From assembly GCA_947184155.2 (NCBI GenBank), contig CAMXCT020001557.1:1017923-1081922 (forward strand): DNA of 64,000 nucleotides, written 5' to 3'. The stretch comes from Cladocopium goreaui (Eukaryota > Sar > Dinophyceae > Suessiales > Symbiodiniaceae). Below the pieces are notes generated by a model. That model saw only the letters and a program-made list of their open reading frames with translations. It searched no databases and had not been told where the DNA came from. Position 1 is the stretch's first letter. Each line of letters opens with the position of its first letter. The translations under genes were made by a program, and so were the position numbers. Shown one piece after another: positions 10,454 through 21,575 of this stretch.

Positions 10454-11311
10454 TTGATGGATGATGAAATTCCCCGTTGCTCAGGGATTTCCCCCGCGAC
10501 CGGCCTTGTTTATTTAATGTTTGGTCATATGATGCCATATGGGTTCTCTTTAATGTCAACCCCCACAAACAGATGTGCCATGGCTGCTATGGTTTGTTTG
10601 ATCGAACTGAGAGTTGGACCACCCAAGTGCAAGGAGTGTTTATCACCTATGCGTGTGACGGTTTTTGGGGTAGATTGGATAGACATACATATAGTATATA
10701 TAGTATAGTTGTTAAGACTCTTCTTGTTGTTGCTGCTGTTGAGACCATCTCTCTCTGTCTCTACAATATTATTATATAATATTATGAATATACAATATGT
10801 AAATAAATGTAGTATATAATAGTATAATACATATATATATATATATAGATAGATACATACACATGCTTGATTTCAATCTACTGCTCATTCAGGCTTGATA
10901 AGCCTTTGGTTGATATAATATATATATATATATATATGCATGGTGGTGTACCATTTTCTATGAATGATCGAACACTTCGGGGGGTTCCGCATTGCCCATG
11001 TGCGCAGTTGTTTGACCCCGAGCGATTTATACAAAACCCCTAGATAATTCCTAATTTGAAAGTGTTGGGGATGATTCCACTTTAATGTATGCATGTATAC
11101 ATATACCTAATACATCCTAATGCATAATAGATAATACACAATACACAATACAATACATATACAAGTACAAATACATATACATATCTGCATATACGTATAC
11201 ATATACATTTGATATATGCATTTTTTACAATTACAACTTATATTATATATATATATTAATCATAGATATACATACGCGTATACATACACATATCCTGGCA
11301 GCCCTCTTCAG
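10454..11311. other. AT-rich with TA microsatellites
   Basis: Contains (TA)n-rich tracts at about 10,820-10,850, 10,918-10,938 and 11,100-11,290. No gene supported. Confidence 0.5.
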
Positions 11312-11387
11312 CGACGCCCGGTTACGTTCCGAGGCTGGTCATCCATCCGACAGGCGCTGCTTTTACGTGTGGCGACGAGGGTTTGAC
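11312..11387 (+). CDS. Candidate exon
   Basis: CCCTCTTCAG|CG precedes a frame reading PGYVPRLVIHPTGAAFTCG and ending at AC|GTGTGG. A second frame (DARLRSEAGHPSDRRCF) is also open. Strong GC contrast with the TA-rich DNA upstream. Confidence 0.3.
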
Positions 11388-11702
11388 GTGTGGCGGTATT
11401 TCCTTAACGAAAAGATGGAGATTGAACAATGACATACCCTGTGGTACACATAGAAAAAGCTATGGAAAATTGGTGATTTATAGTTGATTTACCATTTTAA
11501 AGAATGGTGGGTCTTTCCAACCCTGGCGCTGGTAAAGCATACGCCCCATGGATGTGGCACATCCCTTCCTTTGGGCACATCCCTTCCTTGGGGCACATCC
11601 CTTCCTTGTTTTTTTTTGTCTTCAACTTGGCTGTGAATTCGTTGATTTCTTTTGGTTGTGGACAAGGCTGGGTTTGCTTATGGCATAAATGGTAGATATC
11701 TC

Positions 11703-11823
11703 ATGATACTGTTCATGGAATACATCCTGCATCACCTTGGATGGTTGAAACCCTATGAATAACGGGATGAACCACCTACAGTATCAACTGGTGCAGGATT
11801 TCGCAACCATCCACCGTTAATCT
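11703..11823. mobile_element. Family I element
   Basis: Relative of the copy at 52,050: contains CCTTGGATGGTTGAAACCCT, then CAACTGGTGCAGGATTTCGC and AACCATCCACCGTTAA. The left terminus ATACTGTTCATGG is a diverged inverted match to the right end. Confidence 0.5.
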
Positions 11824-12201
11824 CTATAGTTGAGGGGGTTATAAACCACTTTCTCGGGCATGTGATTGGTATTCAACATTCACAGAAGATCCTGGAGATT
11901 TTGGACCCCTCCAAATCACATCTTTGTTGGTGAATATCTTCATGTTTGCTGGGTAAATTCATACCAAATTCCCATGATGTCTATTAATTTGTTGCATCAA
12001 ATTTCGGATTTCTTCAGAGGTTCAGTCCCGTTCTTGGCAAAATCGAATTCTAGTTGCTGGTTAAGCGGTTTCGATCCTTTTTTGTTTCCAACCCATGGAA
12101 CTTTGAGAATCTGGGAAATTTGAAAAAAAAACATATTATGGACACTCAGGACGTCAATCCAATTTCGCTTTGGAAGCTCACATAGAACCAGTCAAATCCA
12201 G

Positions 12202-12288
12202 GAGTTGCAGCTCTTCTTGGAAAATTCCGCGGATTTCTTCCGGCAGCTTTCTGTGCGGAGGCGGCTTGAGAAATCCTGGGGAGTTTAG
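12202..12288 (+). CDS. Candidate exon with possible stop
   Basis: After AAATCCAG the frame reads ELQLFLENSADFFRQL, then SVRRRLEKSWGV and TAG at 12,286. The residues suggest an amphipathic helix. It may be a terminal exon or splice at a non-canonical GA donor. Confidence 0.35.
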   Translation, partial: ELQLFLENSADFFRQLSVRRRLEKSWGV

Positions 12289-12783
12289 CGGTGTAGGGTG
12301 GGTGCGATGGGTGGTGTGACGGGTGGAGCATTAAGGGGTTCATGTGTACTTGTACACGCAGGTGATGCTATGGTAGTAACTTGCATTCTCTGAGGCCAAG
12401 AGGTTGAAGCGCGCTGCGTTTCAAAGGACCATGGCATAGAACACAGTGCCTAGACAATTCAGATAGGACATGGTAAACTCTCCAGAAACTACACATTCCA
12501 CGGTTTCGCTGTTATCTTTCAAGTCAAGAACACAGGGGATGAAACAATGGAATAAAATGGATTTTCTGAACGCATATGGATGATTTTGTTGTATGTCCAA
12601 GAAAAGGGGGATGGTAAACCTCCGGATTTCAGACATGTCCTCAAGTCTTCTTGCAAACTTAATATCAAATGGTTCGTTGTGTAGTTGGGTGATTCAGTAC
12701 TTCAAACATTTATTTAAGTATATATATATATAGTATGTATTATAAATAAGGTAATATCGTGCTGAGTAGCCGGTGTAAATCAG

Positions 12784-12888
12784 CTGTTCGTTCTCCATGA
12801 ACAGAGACAAGGTGGTGCATCCCTAGTTAGAAAGCAACTTTGCGGACTGGGGCACCACCTTGAATGCAAGATATCAAGAAGTTGCTGA
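12784..12888 (+). CDS. Candidate exon with stop
   Basis: GTAAATCAG precedes LFVLHEQRQGGASLVRKQLC, then GLGHHLECKISRSC and TGA at 12,886. The rest to 13,120 is AT-rich, with an acceptor-like TTTTTGCAG at 12,932-12,940. Confidence 0.3.
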   Translation: MFVLHEQRQGGASLVRKQLCGLGHHLECKISRSC

Positions 12889-13122
12889 TTTGGTGGGTCT
12901 ACAAGATTCTAGCCATGGAGAGCTTCCCTGTTTTTGCAGGTTATGAACCTGCCTGGTTTAGTGAGGACTATGACATGCTCCACTATTAGGAACCCCTATC
13001 AACCAATCAATATAAAGCGTAAAAGGATACTATCAACAAAAATGTCCTATTTGATCATCATTTCCCTATGCATAAATTGCCATGGTATTCCTATCCCCCA
13101 CAACTTTAAAATCTGAATCCCC

Positions 13123-13616
13123 ATGGTAGGATGCCAATGTGCCACTGCGATCCTTGGCCGATTCATGGCCCCCCTTCAAGTGGCAAGGCACTTCAAGTGG
13201 CTCTTATCCTGGTTCTCCCGAACGGCGCATACCAACATCTGGCTCAGCGGCTGCCCCTTAGGACCGGCTTGGGAGATTCCATGGGGTTCCAAACCAACAG
13301 AATTCGGAGGCGCCTCCTTCTGGGTACCTCTTTCTGGTAAACATACAAAAAACATCAAAAAACAATGGACAGATCCACCATGTTTAATGGGTAAATCAAC
13401 GATTTCAATGGCCATTTTCAATAGCTATCTTTCGCAGTGATGCTGACAAAGAGCTCTACACCAAGCGACTTGCAAGTGGCGCCTTGGTTTAGTGGAGATG
13501 GGCAAAAACACTGCGGACTTGGAACAGACCCAAGCTATTTCTTCAGGCACAAGACCGATCTAAAGGCGAGAGGCCTCCTTTCAATGAAGCTGGACCACAG
13601 CCAACCTGAGAAGTGA
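13123..13616 (+). CDS. Two-exon gene model whose intron is a family A element
   Basis: Exon 1 from ATG 13,123 to 13,336 (MVGCQCATAILGRFMAP ... SFWVPLS) ends CTTTCTG|GTAAAC in phase 1. The intron 13,337-13,437 (101 bases) is a family A element ending TTTCGCAG. Exon 2 resumes as VMLTKSSTPSDLQVAPWFSG and runs 58 codons more to TGA 13,614-13,616, giving about 130 residues (13,123-13,336 joined to 13,438-13,616). A second exon 1 frame is open as well but meets a stop 18 codons into exon 2, so the long joined frame is preferred. The upstream ATG may not be the true start. Function unknown. Confidence 0.45.
13328..13437 (+). mobile_element. Family A element forming an intron
   Basis: Left part CTGGTAAACATACAAAAAAC and interior GATCCACCATGTTTAATGGG are family A. 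The right end has lost the ACCAGAGGGTA terminus and ends CAATAGCTATCTTTCGCAG, a good acceptor. Confidence 0.65.
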
Positions 13617-13711
13617 ACGAAGGTGGAATTCTAGGGGGCAAAGATCACCAGAGCAGCAGAGGATGCAAGTCAGAGAAGGAGCAGAAGAGCTGGAATACCA
13701 GCATACCATCT

Positions 13712-13810
13712 CTGGTTGGCGGTTTGGAACATTTTTGATTTTCCACAACATAGGGGAACAATCATCCCAACTGACTAATATTTTTCAGAGGGGTTGAAAT
13801 CACCAACCAG
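13712..13810 (+). mobile_element. Family B element
   Basis: CTGGTTGGCGGTTTGGAACA at the left, TTTTTCAGAGGGGTTGAAAT and CACCAACCAG at the right. Confidence 0.75.
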
Positions 13811-14885
13811 ATCTGCTGCGTTCTTTCATAGTCAATGCATGCTGTTGATCAACGAACAATGGAGGTGGAAAACCAACAACCAACAACCAAAATGTATGCT
13901 GGCTGTGAAGATATCCATAGGGGCACCCAGCCAAGGGCGATGCAGACCGGGTAGGTTCAAGTTCTGTAAAAATGGAATGTAGGGCCCAAAAAATTCCAGC
14001 TTAAATGGTCAGAAACTGGTCAGAATCACTGGATTTAGGTAGTGATCTGGGGTTTTCCCTATGTTTAGACAAGCACATGTGGTTAAACGACGTTGCCCAT
14101 TGAATGAAGACATTTGTTTACCCAAGGTGTATCCCATCAATCTGTTGGTATTTGCCAGTTCCCAACGAACTGCGATGATCGTCACCATCATACTTAGACG
14201 GACCCTAGGATTACTTGACGGCTGCGTAACTGGAAGAAAGCACTGGTACTAGTTAACTAGTTTGTTCGTCCCATAGCACATGTGAGATCATCGAAGTATT
14301 GCTGGCATCTCAGAAATGAACATGATCGAACATTGAAATTGGGGAAACAAAACGAATCATAGTGTAAGTTGCCACCTGTCAACCGAGGTTGAAAAAACAC
14401 TGACTACTTGTAGGAGAATCCCACTTAGTCTTTTCTTTGATGTAATTATCTGCACAGAAGTCCGCTACGTCTGGTTGTTATATTAATATATAATTATAAT
14501 ACATAGCATATATATATATATAACATTATATAACTATATAATACATAACACACACACACATATATATATATATACATATATATATATACATGTATATGTA
14601 GAATATGGGTCATAACCTTTACCAATTGATGCTATCAGTTACGATCAGTGGGGTGATCCTCCGATGCCACCACAGAACCGGGAACATAGAAGAATGGTTC
14701 TTGGTAAGCAACTGTTGTTAGACATTATTACATAGTTATGGACGTATATGTTTTCTATTGGTTAAATAGTGTGAATCCCTCCAAAGGTCACCCATGTTCC
14801 TAGTTAATTCATATTAAGCCCTCATTTATCATGGGTGAAACCATTGGTAAAACCAGCGTCAGAGCCCTATCATGGCCTGCCTGAG
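13811..14885. other. No supported gene; TA/CA repeat near 14,490-14,600
   Basis: AT-rich; a mixed TA and CACACACA microsatellite lies at 14,490-14,600. Short frames on both strands are not convincing. Confidence 0.4.
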
Positions 14886-15058
14886 GAGTTTTGACCTTGC
14901 GCCTTTTCACCGTGCTGATCTCCAACGATGCCGACCGCTGCATCCAGATGCGCGACGCACGCATGGGGTGCCCCGGCGTTTATGGAGACACCAATGGGAT
15001 GAATCGTTTAGTACAACAGTTGTGGCCCTTAGCAGTTATGAATGAACACAAATGCTGG
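14886..15058 (+). CDS. Candidate exon, 57 codons, ending in a family G element
   Basis: After CCTGAG the frame reads VLTLRLFTVLISNDADRCIQ, then MRDARMGCPGVYGDTNGMNR and ...NEHKCW, ending at TGG|GTAAAT in phase 0. The donor is the left end of the family G copy at 15,052. One alternative frame is also open (to TGA near 15,045), so the frame is not certain. Confidence 0.42.
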
Positions 15059-15150
15059 GTAAATTAAAACGACCTCACTGCGACCTCACTGGGAATCATG
15101 GTTAGTAAGGGAAATCATACCCAAATGGCCTTAATTCAGGTTAGTGAAAT
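15052..15150 (+). mobile_element. Family G element, right end lost
   Basis: TGCTGGGTAAATTAAAACGA, CCTCACTGCGACCTCACTGG, AATCATGGTTAGTAAGGG and TTAATTCAGGTTAGTGAAAT match the copy at 59,726. The right inverted end is absent. An intron 15,059-15,139 would use GTAAAT and TTCAG. Confidence 0.6.
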
Positions 15151-15260
15151 TTTTAACTGGTTGATGGTTTGGATTTTTTCCCGAATGCGTAGCAAGGGTT
15201 CCCGTTTCACTCTGGGGGTCTGGGGGTTGAGGGTGTGTTCGCTCGACGTTGCGTTCGCGA

Positions 15261-15312
15261 GCGCAACCGTCCGCAACCGTTCGCAACCGTTCGCAACCGT
15301 CCGCAACCGTCC
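15261..15312. repeat. 10-base tandem repeat CGCAACCGTY
   Basis: Five copies of CGCAACCGTC/CGCAACCGTT. It follows directly on an island TTGCGTTCGCGAGCGCAA that is itself palindromic. Confidence 0.8.
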
Positions 15313-15399
15313 GTACGAACTCCGTATGGCCGTGCCTATGGGAAGTTTTGCAGAGGTGGTCCTTTTTGGAGGTTGCAGACGCGTCGTTGCTTCGTTTCG

Positions 15400-16470
15400 C
15401 GTGGCAGGCGTGGCACTTCGTGACATTCAGACGTGTTCTGCAACGTGTCGAAAGTCGTTTTGCGTGGCAGGCGCGATACTTTTGTGACGTTTTCAGAAGA
15501 TGTGTTGCAGTTTTCGTGGCAGGCGCAGCACTTTGGACGTGTCCATCGTCATTTTTCGTGGCAGGCGCAGCACTTTAGACGTGTCGCGTTGCGTGTTTTT
15601 TGCAAATCGCATTGGCAGGGCTGCGTCAAGTGGCGACAAGGTGCAAATTCCGTGGCAGGCGTGGCATTTTGTGCGATGTGCTGAAAATTGACGGAAGCCT
15701 CGCACGAAACATCGATTTTGAGGTTGCAAATTTTCAGGTTCTAAGGAAAACTCGTAGGAAAACGTCGATTTTGAAGCTACAAAGTGTGAAAATTGGAGGA
15801 AGTCTCGCACGAAATGCTCGTTTTGGTGCTCCCACCTGTCTCGTCTCGCGTGTCTGGTTTTCCAGTGGCCTCGCCGTGTCTATGGGGGAAGCTGCAAAAC
15901 TTGTCTTTTTGTCATGTTGCCAACTGTGAAAATTGCCGGAAGTCTCGCACGAAATGCTGGTTTTGATGTTCCTATGTGTCTTGTCTCGAGTCTCTGGTTT
16001 TCCTGTGGCTTCGCCGTGTCTATGGGGGAAGCCGCAAAACCTCGCCTTTTCGAAGGTTTCCAAGCAGCTTGTCATGTCGTTTTGCGTGGCAGTTGTGGCA
16101 CTTTGTGACATTCCAACCTGTTTGATAAAGTGTCGAAAATGTGAAAATTGGAGGAAGTCTCGTACGAAATGCTCGTGTTTCTGCATCCACGTGTCTCGTC
16201 CCGAGTTGTTGGATTTTCTGGGGCATCGCCGTGTCTATGGGGGAAGCTGCAAAACCTCTCTTTTTCGAAGGTTGCCAAGCAGGTTGTCATGTCGTTTTTC
16301 GTGGCAGGCGTGGCACTTTGTGACATTCCAACCTGTTTGACAACGAGCCGAAAGTGTCTCTGGTTTTCTAGACACGTCGCAGTGTCTATGGGGGAAGCTG
16401 CAAAACATCTCCTGTTCGAGGGTTTCTAAGCAGGTTGTCATGTCGTTTTGCGTGGCAGGCGTGGCAACTT
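15400..16470. repeat. Complex interspersed repeat block
   Basis: Two modules recur in a higher-order pattern. Module 1, TTTCGTGGCAGGCGTGGCAC, occurs near 15,405, 15,460, 15,513, 15,555, 15,651, 16,079, 16,294 and 16,445. Module 2, GTGAAAATTGGAGGAAGTCT followed by CGCACGAAATGCTCG, occurs near 15,684, 15,787, 15,926 and 16,140. A GTGTCTATGGGGGAAGC segment accompanies module 2 several times. All frames are partly open only because the unit has few stops. Confidence 0.75.
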
Positions 16471-17620
16471 TATACTCTGCACTCTACACCCCACACTCCA
16501 CGCTCTACACTTTCCACTCCACACTCCACACTCCACACTTTACACTCCACTCTTTACACTGTACACTCCTCACTCCACACTTCACACTTTACATTCCACA
16601 CTCCTCACTTTACACTCCACACTCCACCTTTGACACTCTACACTTTCCACTCCACACTCTACACTCCACACTCCTCACTTTACACTCCTCACTCCACACT
16701 TTACACTCCACACGCTACACTTTCCACTCCACACTCTACACTCCACACTCTACACTTTACACTCCACACTCCACACTTTACACTTTACACTCCTCACTCC
16801 ACACTCCACACTCTACACTCCACGCTCCTCACTTTACACTCCACACTCCTCACTCCACAATCTACACTTTCCACTCCACACTCTGCACTCCACACTCCAC
16901 ACTCCACACTTTACACTCCACACTCTACACTTTACACTTTACACTCCTCAGTCCACACTTTACACGCCACACTCCTCACTTCACACTCCTCACTTTACAC
17001 TCCACACTCTACACTTTCCACTCCACACTCCACACTCCACACTTTACACTCCATACTTTACACTTTTCATGCCACACTCCTCACTTTACACTCCACACTC
17101 CACCTTTGACACACTACACTTTCCACTCCACACTCCACACTCCACACTTTACACTCCACACTCCACACTCCACACTTTGCAATCCACACTCCACACTTTA
17201 CACTTTGCACCCCTCACTCCACACTCCACACTCTACACTCCACACTCCTCACTTTACACTCCACACTCCACACTTTACACTTTCCACTCCACACTTTACA
17301 CTCGAAACTCCTCACTTTACACTCCCCACTCCACACTCTACACTCCACACTCCGCACTTTACACTCCACACTTTACACTTTACACTCCTCACTCCTCACT
17401 CCACACTTTACACTTTACACTCCACACTTTACACTTTACACTCCTCACTCCACACTTTACACTTTACACTCCACACTCCACACTCTCCACACTTTACACT
17501 CCACACTCCACACTCTACACTTTACACTCCACACTCCCCACTCGACACCCCTCACTCCACACTCGACACTCTACCTTTTACACTCCACACTCCACACTTT
17601 ACACTCCACACTCCACACTG
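16471..17620. repeat. Heptamer satellite (ACACTCC/ACACTTT/ACACTCT)n
   Basis: About 160 copies of a 7-base unit ACACTYY. Since 7 is not a multiple of 3 and the unit has no stop, all three plus frames stay open and give Thr/His/Leu/Ser-rich frames up to 416 codons. These are not considered genes. The unit is not the TTTAGGG telomere repeat. Confidence 0.9.
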
Positions 17621-17771
17621 CAGACTGGTAACAGGGGAAATATGTACAAGACTGTTCAAACAAACTATTGCAGAAAAGTGTTGTGCGTGACTGCATCTCC
17701 ATGTGTTTTGACATTTGTACCATTTAACATACGTGTGAGCATTCGGGTTCGTGGGCTGCATCTTGTTTTTA

Positions 17772-17846
17772 ATTTTCCATTTCATATATGGGATAATCCT
17801 TCCCATTGATTAATATGTTTCAGAGGGGTTAAAACCACCAACCAGG
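17772..17846 (+). mobile_element. Family B element, left end missing
   Basis: Begins within the T-rich part (TTTTTAATTTTCCATTTCAT) and keeps CCCATTGATTAATATGTTTC, AGAGGGGTTAAAACC and ACCAACCAG. Confidence 0.6.
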
Positions 17847-18304
17847 AACATAAAAGGGAATATGACATAATATAACATAATATAACTCCTGCAACTGAGG
17901 TGATATATCCTTTTTATTCATTTTATATATCAGTTATATGAGGTTTGTTCAGCCAGTGAAAAAAATCTGTTTTCTGGCTGCAACTGTATCTTCTTGCCAT
18001 GGGAATCAAAGATTTTAACCAAAAAGACTGGCCATGTGGAGAACACTGACAAAGAGTCGAAGCTGTTTCTTTGTGGATCACCGTTTCTTCCGTAACTTCC
18101 GGTTGATGTGTTGGTTTCTCAGTTCAAACACGGGGGTACCCCTGAAATGGGGGTACCCCTCATTCCCCATTTCATCATCCATTTTAGATTGGGATGTTCC
18201 ATGAAATAAACCGTCCAGCTATTGGAATAGCACCATTTAAGGAAACCCCCCAAATGGTCAGACCTTTCAAAACTGCTCAAAGAGACCCCTCATCTCCACC
18301 CCAG
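17847..18304. other. No supported gene
   Basis: AT-rich, with a short GGGGGTACCCC-rich inverted patch at 18,130-18,165. Confidence 0.4.
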
Positions 18305-18365
18305 CTGGTTCTTTCCGATGCGAGTGCAAGTGGTGGTGCCACAATGGTCCGTTTGGAAAAAAATG
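18305..18365 (+). CDS. Possible small exon
   Basis: A good acceptor CTCCACCCCAG precedes LVLSDASASGGATMVRLEKN and a possible GC donor G|GCTAAT. Only about 20 codons. Confidence 0.25.
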
Positions 18366-18833
18366 GCTAATAACTTGGCCTAATAACTATAGGTGAACTA
18401 AGGTTTATGGTGGATATAATCATATTAATATAGATCGAACTAGCTCGATGACATGAACCGGATTCATTGAATTACCCTCTGGCGATCAGAAGTGGTTTCC
18501 TGCAGAATCCGCCATTTTTTCGTTGGTTTTTCCAGTGACCAGAAGGTTCCCACGAGGTGGTTCCCACGATTTATCTAGCACACGTGCAACAGTTCATCTA
18601 CTGAACTAATGTGGTTAAAACAATGCCATAAACCATCCCCCAAATCACCATAAATGGGTGGTATAGACGATCAAAAATGCATGGGGTGGGTTATTATTGT
18701 TTTACCCACATAATACCATCTTGTCAATCAGTAAACTATGACATAAATCCAAGTAAATCATATTTCTGCTTGTGAAATCATGTGAAATCCGAACCAGAAC
18801 CAAGCGTTGCCAACTTGTTTGGCTCGCAGTTAG

Positions 18834-18942
18834 GCTAGAGTTGCTCCACCTTCCGCTGGCTGCCGTGGCCGCTTCGGGCTGGCCGTGCTTTAGGATCTTG
18901 GCGCATCTGGCCGAGGAGACTCTCGTCCCTTTTTGGGAAGAC
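18834..18942 (+). CDS. Candidate exon
   Basis: GGCTCGCAGTTAG precedes LELLHLPLAAVAASGWPCF, then RILAHLAEETLVPFWED and donor GAC|GTGTGG. The minus strand is also open. GC content rises sharply within these bounds. Confidence 0.35.
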
Positions 18943-18994
18943 GTGTGGTTATACACAGCTGGGATGATCCTCCAAGATTTGTGAGGGATAACTG

Positions 18995-19138
18995 TAATGT
19001 CAACCCTGGATGAATAAAGCCCCGAATTATATAGGCTGTTGAATTGGGAGGGTACCATAAAAAAGTATGAGATAATGACTATTGGAGGAGTATCCCCTAA
19101 TTAATAAACCATGGTTTATTCATCCGGGGTTGACATTA
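18995..19138. mobile_element. Family H palindromic element
   Basis: Inverted ends TAATGTCAACCCTGGATGAA and TTCATCCGGGGTTGACATTA. The centre GAATTGGGAGGGTACCA...AAAAAGTA...CCTAATTAATAAACCATGG is shared with the copy at 47,060. Confidence 0.75.
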
Positions 19139-20033
19139 ACTAACCTGGATCCTGGTATGATATGGTTTCATAATGTTTCATAGTGATCATAAGTCCTCCT
19201 ACACGGTCACCAACTACAGTTCCTATTTGTGGGATGATCCTCCAAGTAATCCCTTCACCCTAAGATTAAACGTCCCCCCCAAAGAATAAAACCTAGGGGT
19301 ATGTTTTTTTTGGGGGTGGTATTTAATATTCGGGGAGAAGCTGGCTCCTAATATTAAAATAAAAACATTAATAAGAATAAATAAAATGTTCGATTTCAAA
19401 ATCACTTAAACTCCCGTTTAAAATCTCATTACTGCAAAATATTGCAAAAAAAAGATTTTGAAGCTTTCCCCTAATATTGATTTTCAAACCTTAAGTAAAA
19501 AAAAAACTTGTTTTGTTGATTGTAACAAACGGACCCTTATAAAAAACACCCCGGGGCTAACTAGTCTTTATTATTAAGGGGGTAGAAACTTCAAAAGGAC
19601 CTTGATTTTTTAATTGTTTTCTAAAGGGATCAATTAAAAGCCAAATTGACCAATCTGAAATTTCCCAAGACAAATAATCTGGGGTGTTTTTATATGTCTT
19701 TATTATTTAGGGGAGGTTTAGTAACAGGGAGAAGGGATTAGTGTTTTAACATATGATTTTGGCCTGTGTTCAAATCGAATGGTGCTCCAACTACTGCTAC
19801 TGGACCTTCATTTCGGCATGGACTTTTTTTGCATCGTTGACAGTGTTTATTCGATATCAGTTTCTTTTCACTCAAATCAACCAACATCCATATTTTATCA
19901 TAAATATCATAAATCAGCTATGTAAATCTCCTAAATCCCATGAAATTCATTCAATTTCCCCATTTTCCTATGGTTTTCCCATGGTTTTCCTATGCTTTTC
20001 CTATGGTTCCCATGACCTTTTTGGGTGCCCAAG
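19139..20033. other. No supported gene
   Basis: Rich in homopolymers and AATATT blocks at 19,230-19,745. The segment 19,940-20,030 is a CCTATGGTTTTCC-type degenerate repeat. Confidence 0.4.
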
Positions 20034-20166
20034 ATGGCCATCCTGGCCGGAGGAGTCCCGGCGCATCAGCTTTCCCTTGGACAACGCCTGTGACGACTTG
20101 GACAGCGAAGCTGCCAGGAGGGGATGGTCGTCCCATGAGTCGGTGGAGTATAGAACTTATACCTAG
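20034..20166 (+). CDS. Candidate exon with stop
   Basis: After GCCCAAG the frame reads WPSWPEESRRISFPLDNACD, then DLDSEAARRGWSSHESVEYR and TAG at 20,164. Acidic and Ser/Arg-rich. A second frame is open for part of it. Confidence 0.4.
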
Positions 20167-20194
20167 ATGATATTCATATGATATTCATATGTCA

Positions 20195-20345
20195 TGTTAT
20201 ATATATATATATATGTCAATACAATATATATATAGATAATAATTATATGTCATATTGTCATATTGTATGATATATATGTATATATAATATATATAATTTG
20301 TATATATATATATATTTATTTATTTATTTATTTATTTATTGATAT
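20195..20345. repeat. TA-rich and TTTA microsatellites
   Basis: (TA)n tracts from 20,195 followed by seven TTTA units at about 20,313-20,340. Confidence 0.8.
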
Positions 20346-20533
20346 GTAGTACATCATGTATTTTATTTTTACAGAACATCTTCAAATAAACTAAATAATC
20401 ATTCAAACATGTTATTTTCGATACAATCACTAACACTCTGAAACAAAGTAACATAGTATATATATATATATACACACGTTTTGTTGATCATTCTATATGA
20501 CTGTTAACGTTTATCCACATCATTCCTGGTCAG

Positions 20534-20610
20534 AAATTAGGAGCTTTCGAGAGCAGCTCCTTCGGCCGGCGCTGCAACAGCAGCGCTTAGTGCCTTGGGA
20601 TGCTATCCAT
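20534..20610 (+). CDS. Candidate exon
   Basis: CATTCCTGGTCAG precedes IRSFREQLLRPALQQQRLV, then PWDAIH and donor CAT|GTGGAA. Downstream (20,620-20,725) is a degenerate AAAACCATGGG repeat. Confidence 0.35.
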
Positions 20611-20926
20611 GTGGAAACCATGGGAGAGTCACGGGAAAAGCCATGTGAAAAACCAGAAAAACATTGGGAAAACTATGGGAAAACTATCGAAAACTATGGA
20701 AAACCATGGGAAAACCATGGAAAACTATGAAGAAATATGAAAAGTCAACTGCATTTGTCAACTGGATGGATAGTTTGGGAGATATCATTATTAAATGTTA
20801 TTAATATATATTAATACACTCTGGAAATCAAACATGGCAATTCGAAATCCACCGTTTATAGATGTTTATAGGTATTTATAGTCGATTTTAGCATTAAAAC
20901 ATTCATTCATAGAGGATCTTCAATAG

Positions 20927-21013
20927 CTATGAGGACACCGTCGGACACCGGGCCGTACGAATTCTCTGAGGAGTTTGAGAGGATCCAGGTGGTCCCAACT
21001 CAGCAGCAAACAG
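20927..21013 (+). CDS. Candidate exon
   Basis: TCTTCAATAG precedes MRTPSDTGPYEFSEEFERIQ, then VVPTQQQT and donor G|GTCTTT. The upstream bases CTTCAATAGCTATGAG resemble a family A right half, so the previous intron may also derive from an A element. Confidence 0.45.
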
Positions 21014-21205
21014 GTCTTTGTTATTCATTTGTTATTCATGTGTAATTTAGTTTTTTCATGTTTTTTTGATGGACATATTCGTCACTATAAATCTGGGTGG
21101 TGATTTTTGCCTCAAAAGCACCTTCGTTACGGTGAATGATTTGTTCAACCAAGCCCGATGCTTAGAAGGTGCGGATCCCAAACACGATTCTATGTCATGC
21201 TTGAG

Positions 21206-21314
21206 AAACCTGGACACCCATGTGTGCTTCAAAGAAGGATTTTCCGTGGGAGGCTGATTTGACCCTGGAGAAGCAACTCTCAACCATTGCAAACAAACCT
21301 GATGACTTTAACTG
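21206..21314 (+). CDS. Candidate exon abutting a family B element
   Basis: After CATGCTTGAG the frame reads TWTPMCASKKDFPWEADLTL, then EKQLSTIANKPDDFN and donor TG|GTTTGG, which is the left end of the B copy. Another frame is open further upstream (21,066-21,257). Confidence 0.35.
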
Positions 21315-21451
21315 GTTTGGAATCGGAACATTAATTTTATGGTTCCATTCAGTTGGGAATGTCATGATCCCAACTGACGAACTCATCATGTCATGATCCC
21401 AACTGACGAACTCCATCATTTTTCAGAGGGGTAGGCTCAACCACCAACCAG
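21311..21451 (+). mobile_element. Family B element with internal duplication
   Basis: The segment CATGATCCCAACTGACGAAC is present twice, about 35 bases apart. Right end TTTTTCAGAGGGGTAGGCTC and AACCACCAACCAG is intact; the left end is reduced to CTGGTTTGGAATCGGAACAT. Confidence 0.65.
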
Positions 21452-21575
21452 CATCAAATCACCCATTCTCGTTTCTCAGAAGATGAGCAACAATGTTTGA
21501 TGGTCAGTGAGTACCACAAGAAATCTGACAAAAAAAGTCATCAACATTTATTTCAACAACTTCCTGGTTTTCCAG

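Noticed and set aside
16471-17620. Possible internal telomere repeat, as the unit is 7 bases
   Set aside because: The unit is ACACTCC/ACACTTT, not TTTAGGG or its complement.
16440-17690. 416-codon Thr/His/Leu-rich ORF
   Set aside because: It is the translation of a stop-free heptamer satellite, open in all three plus frames.
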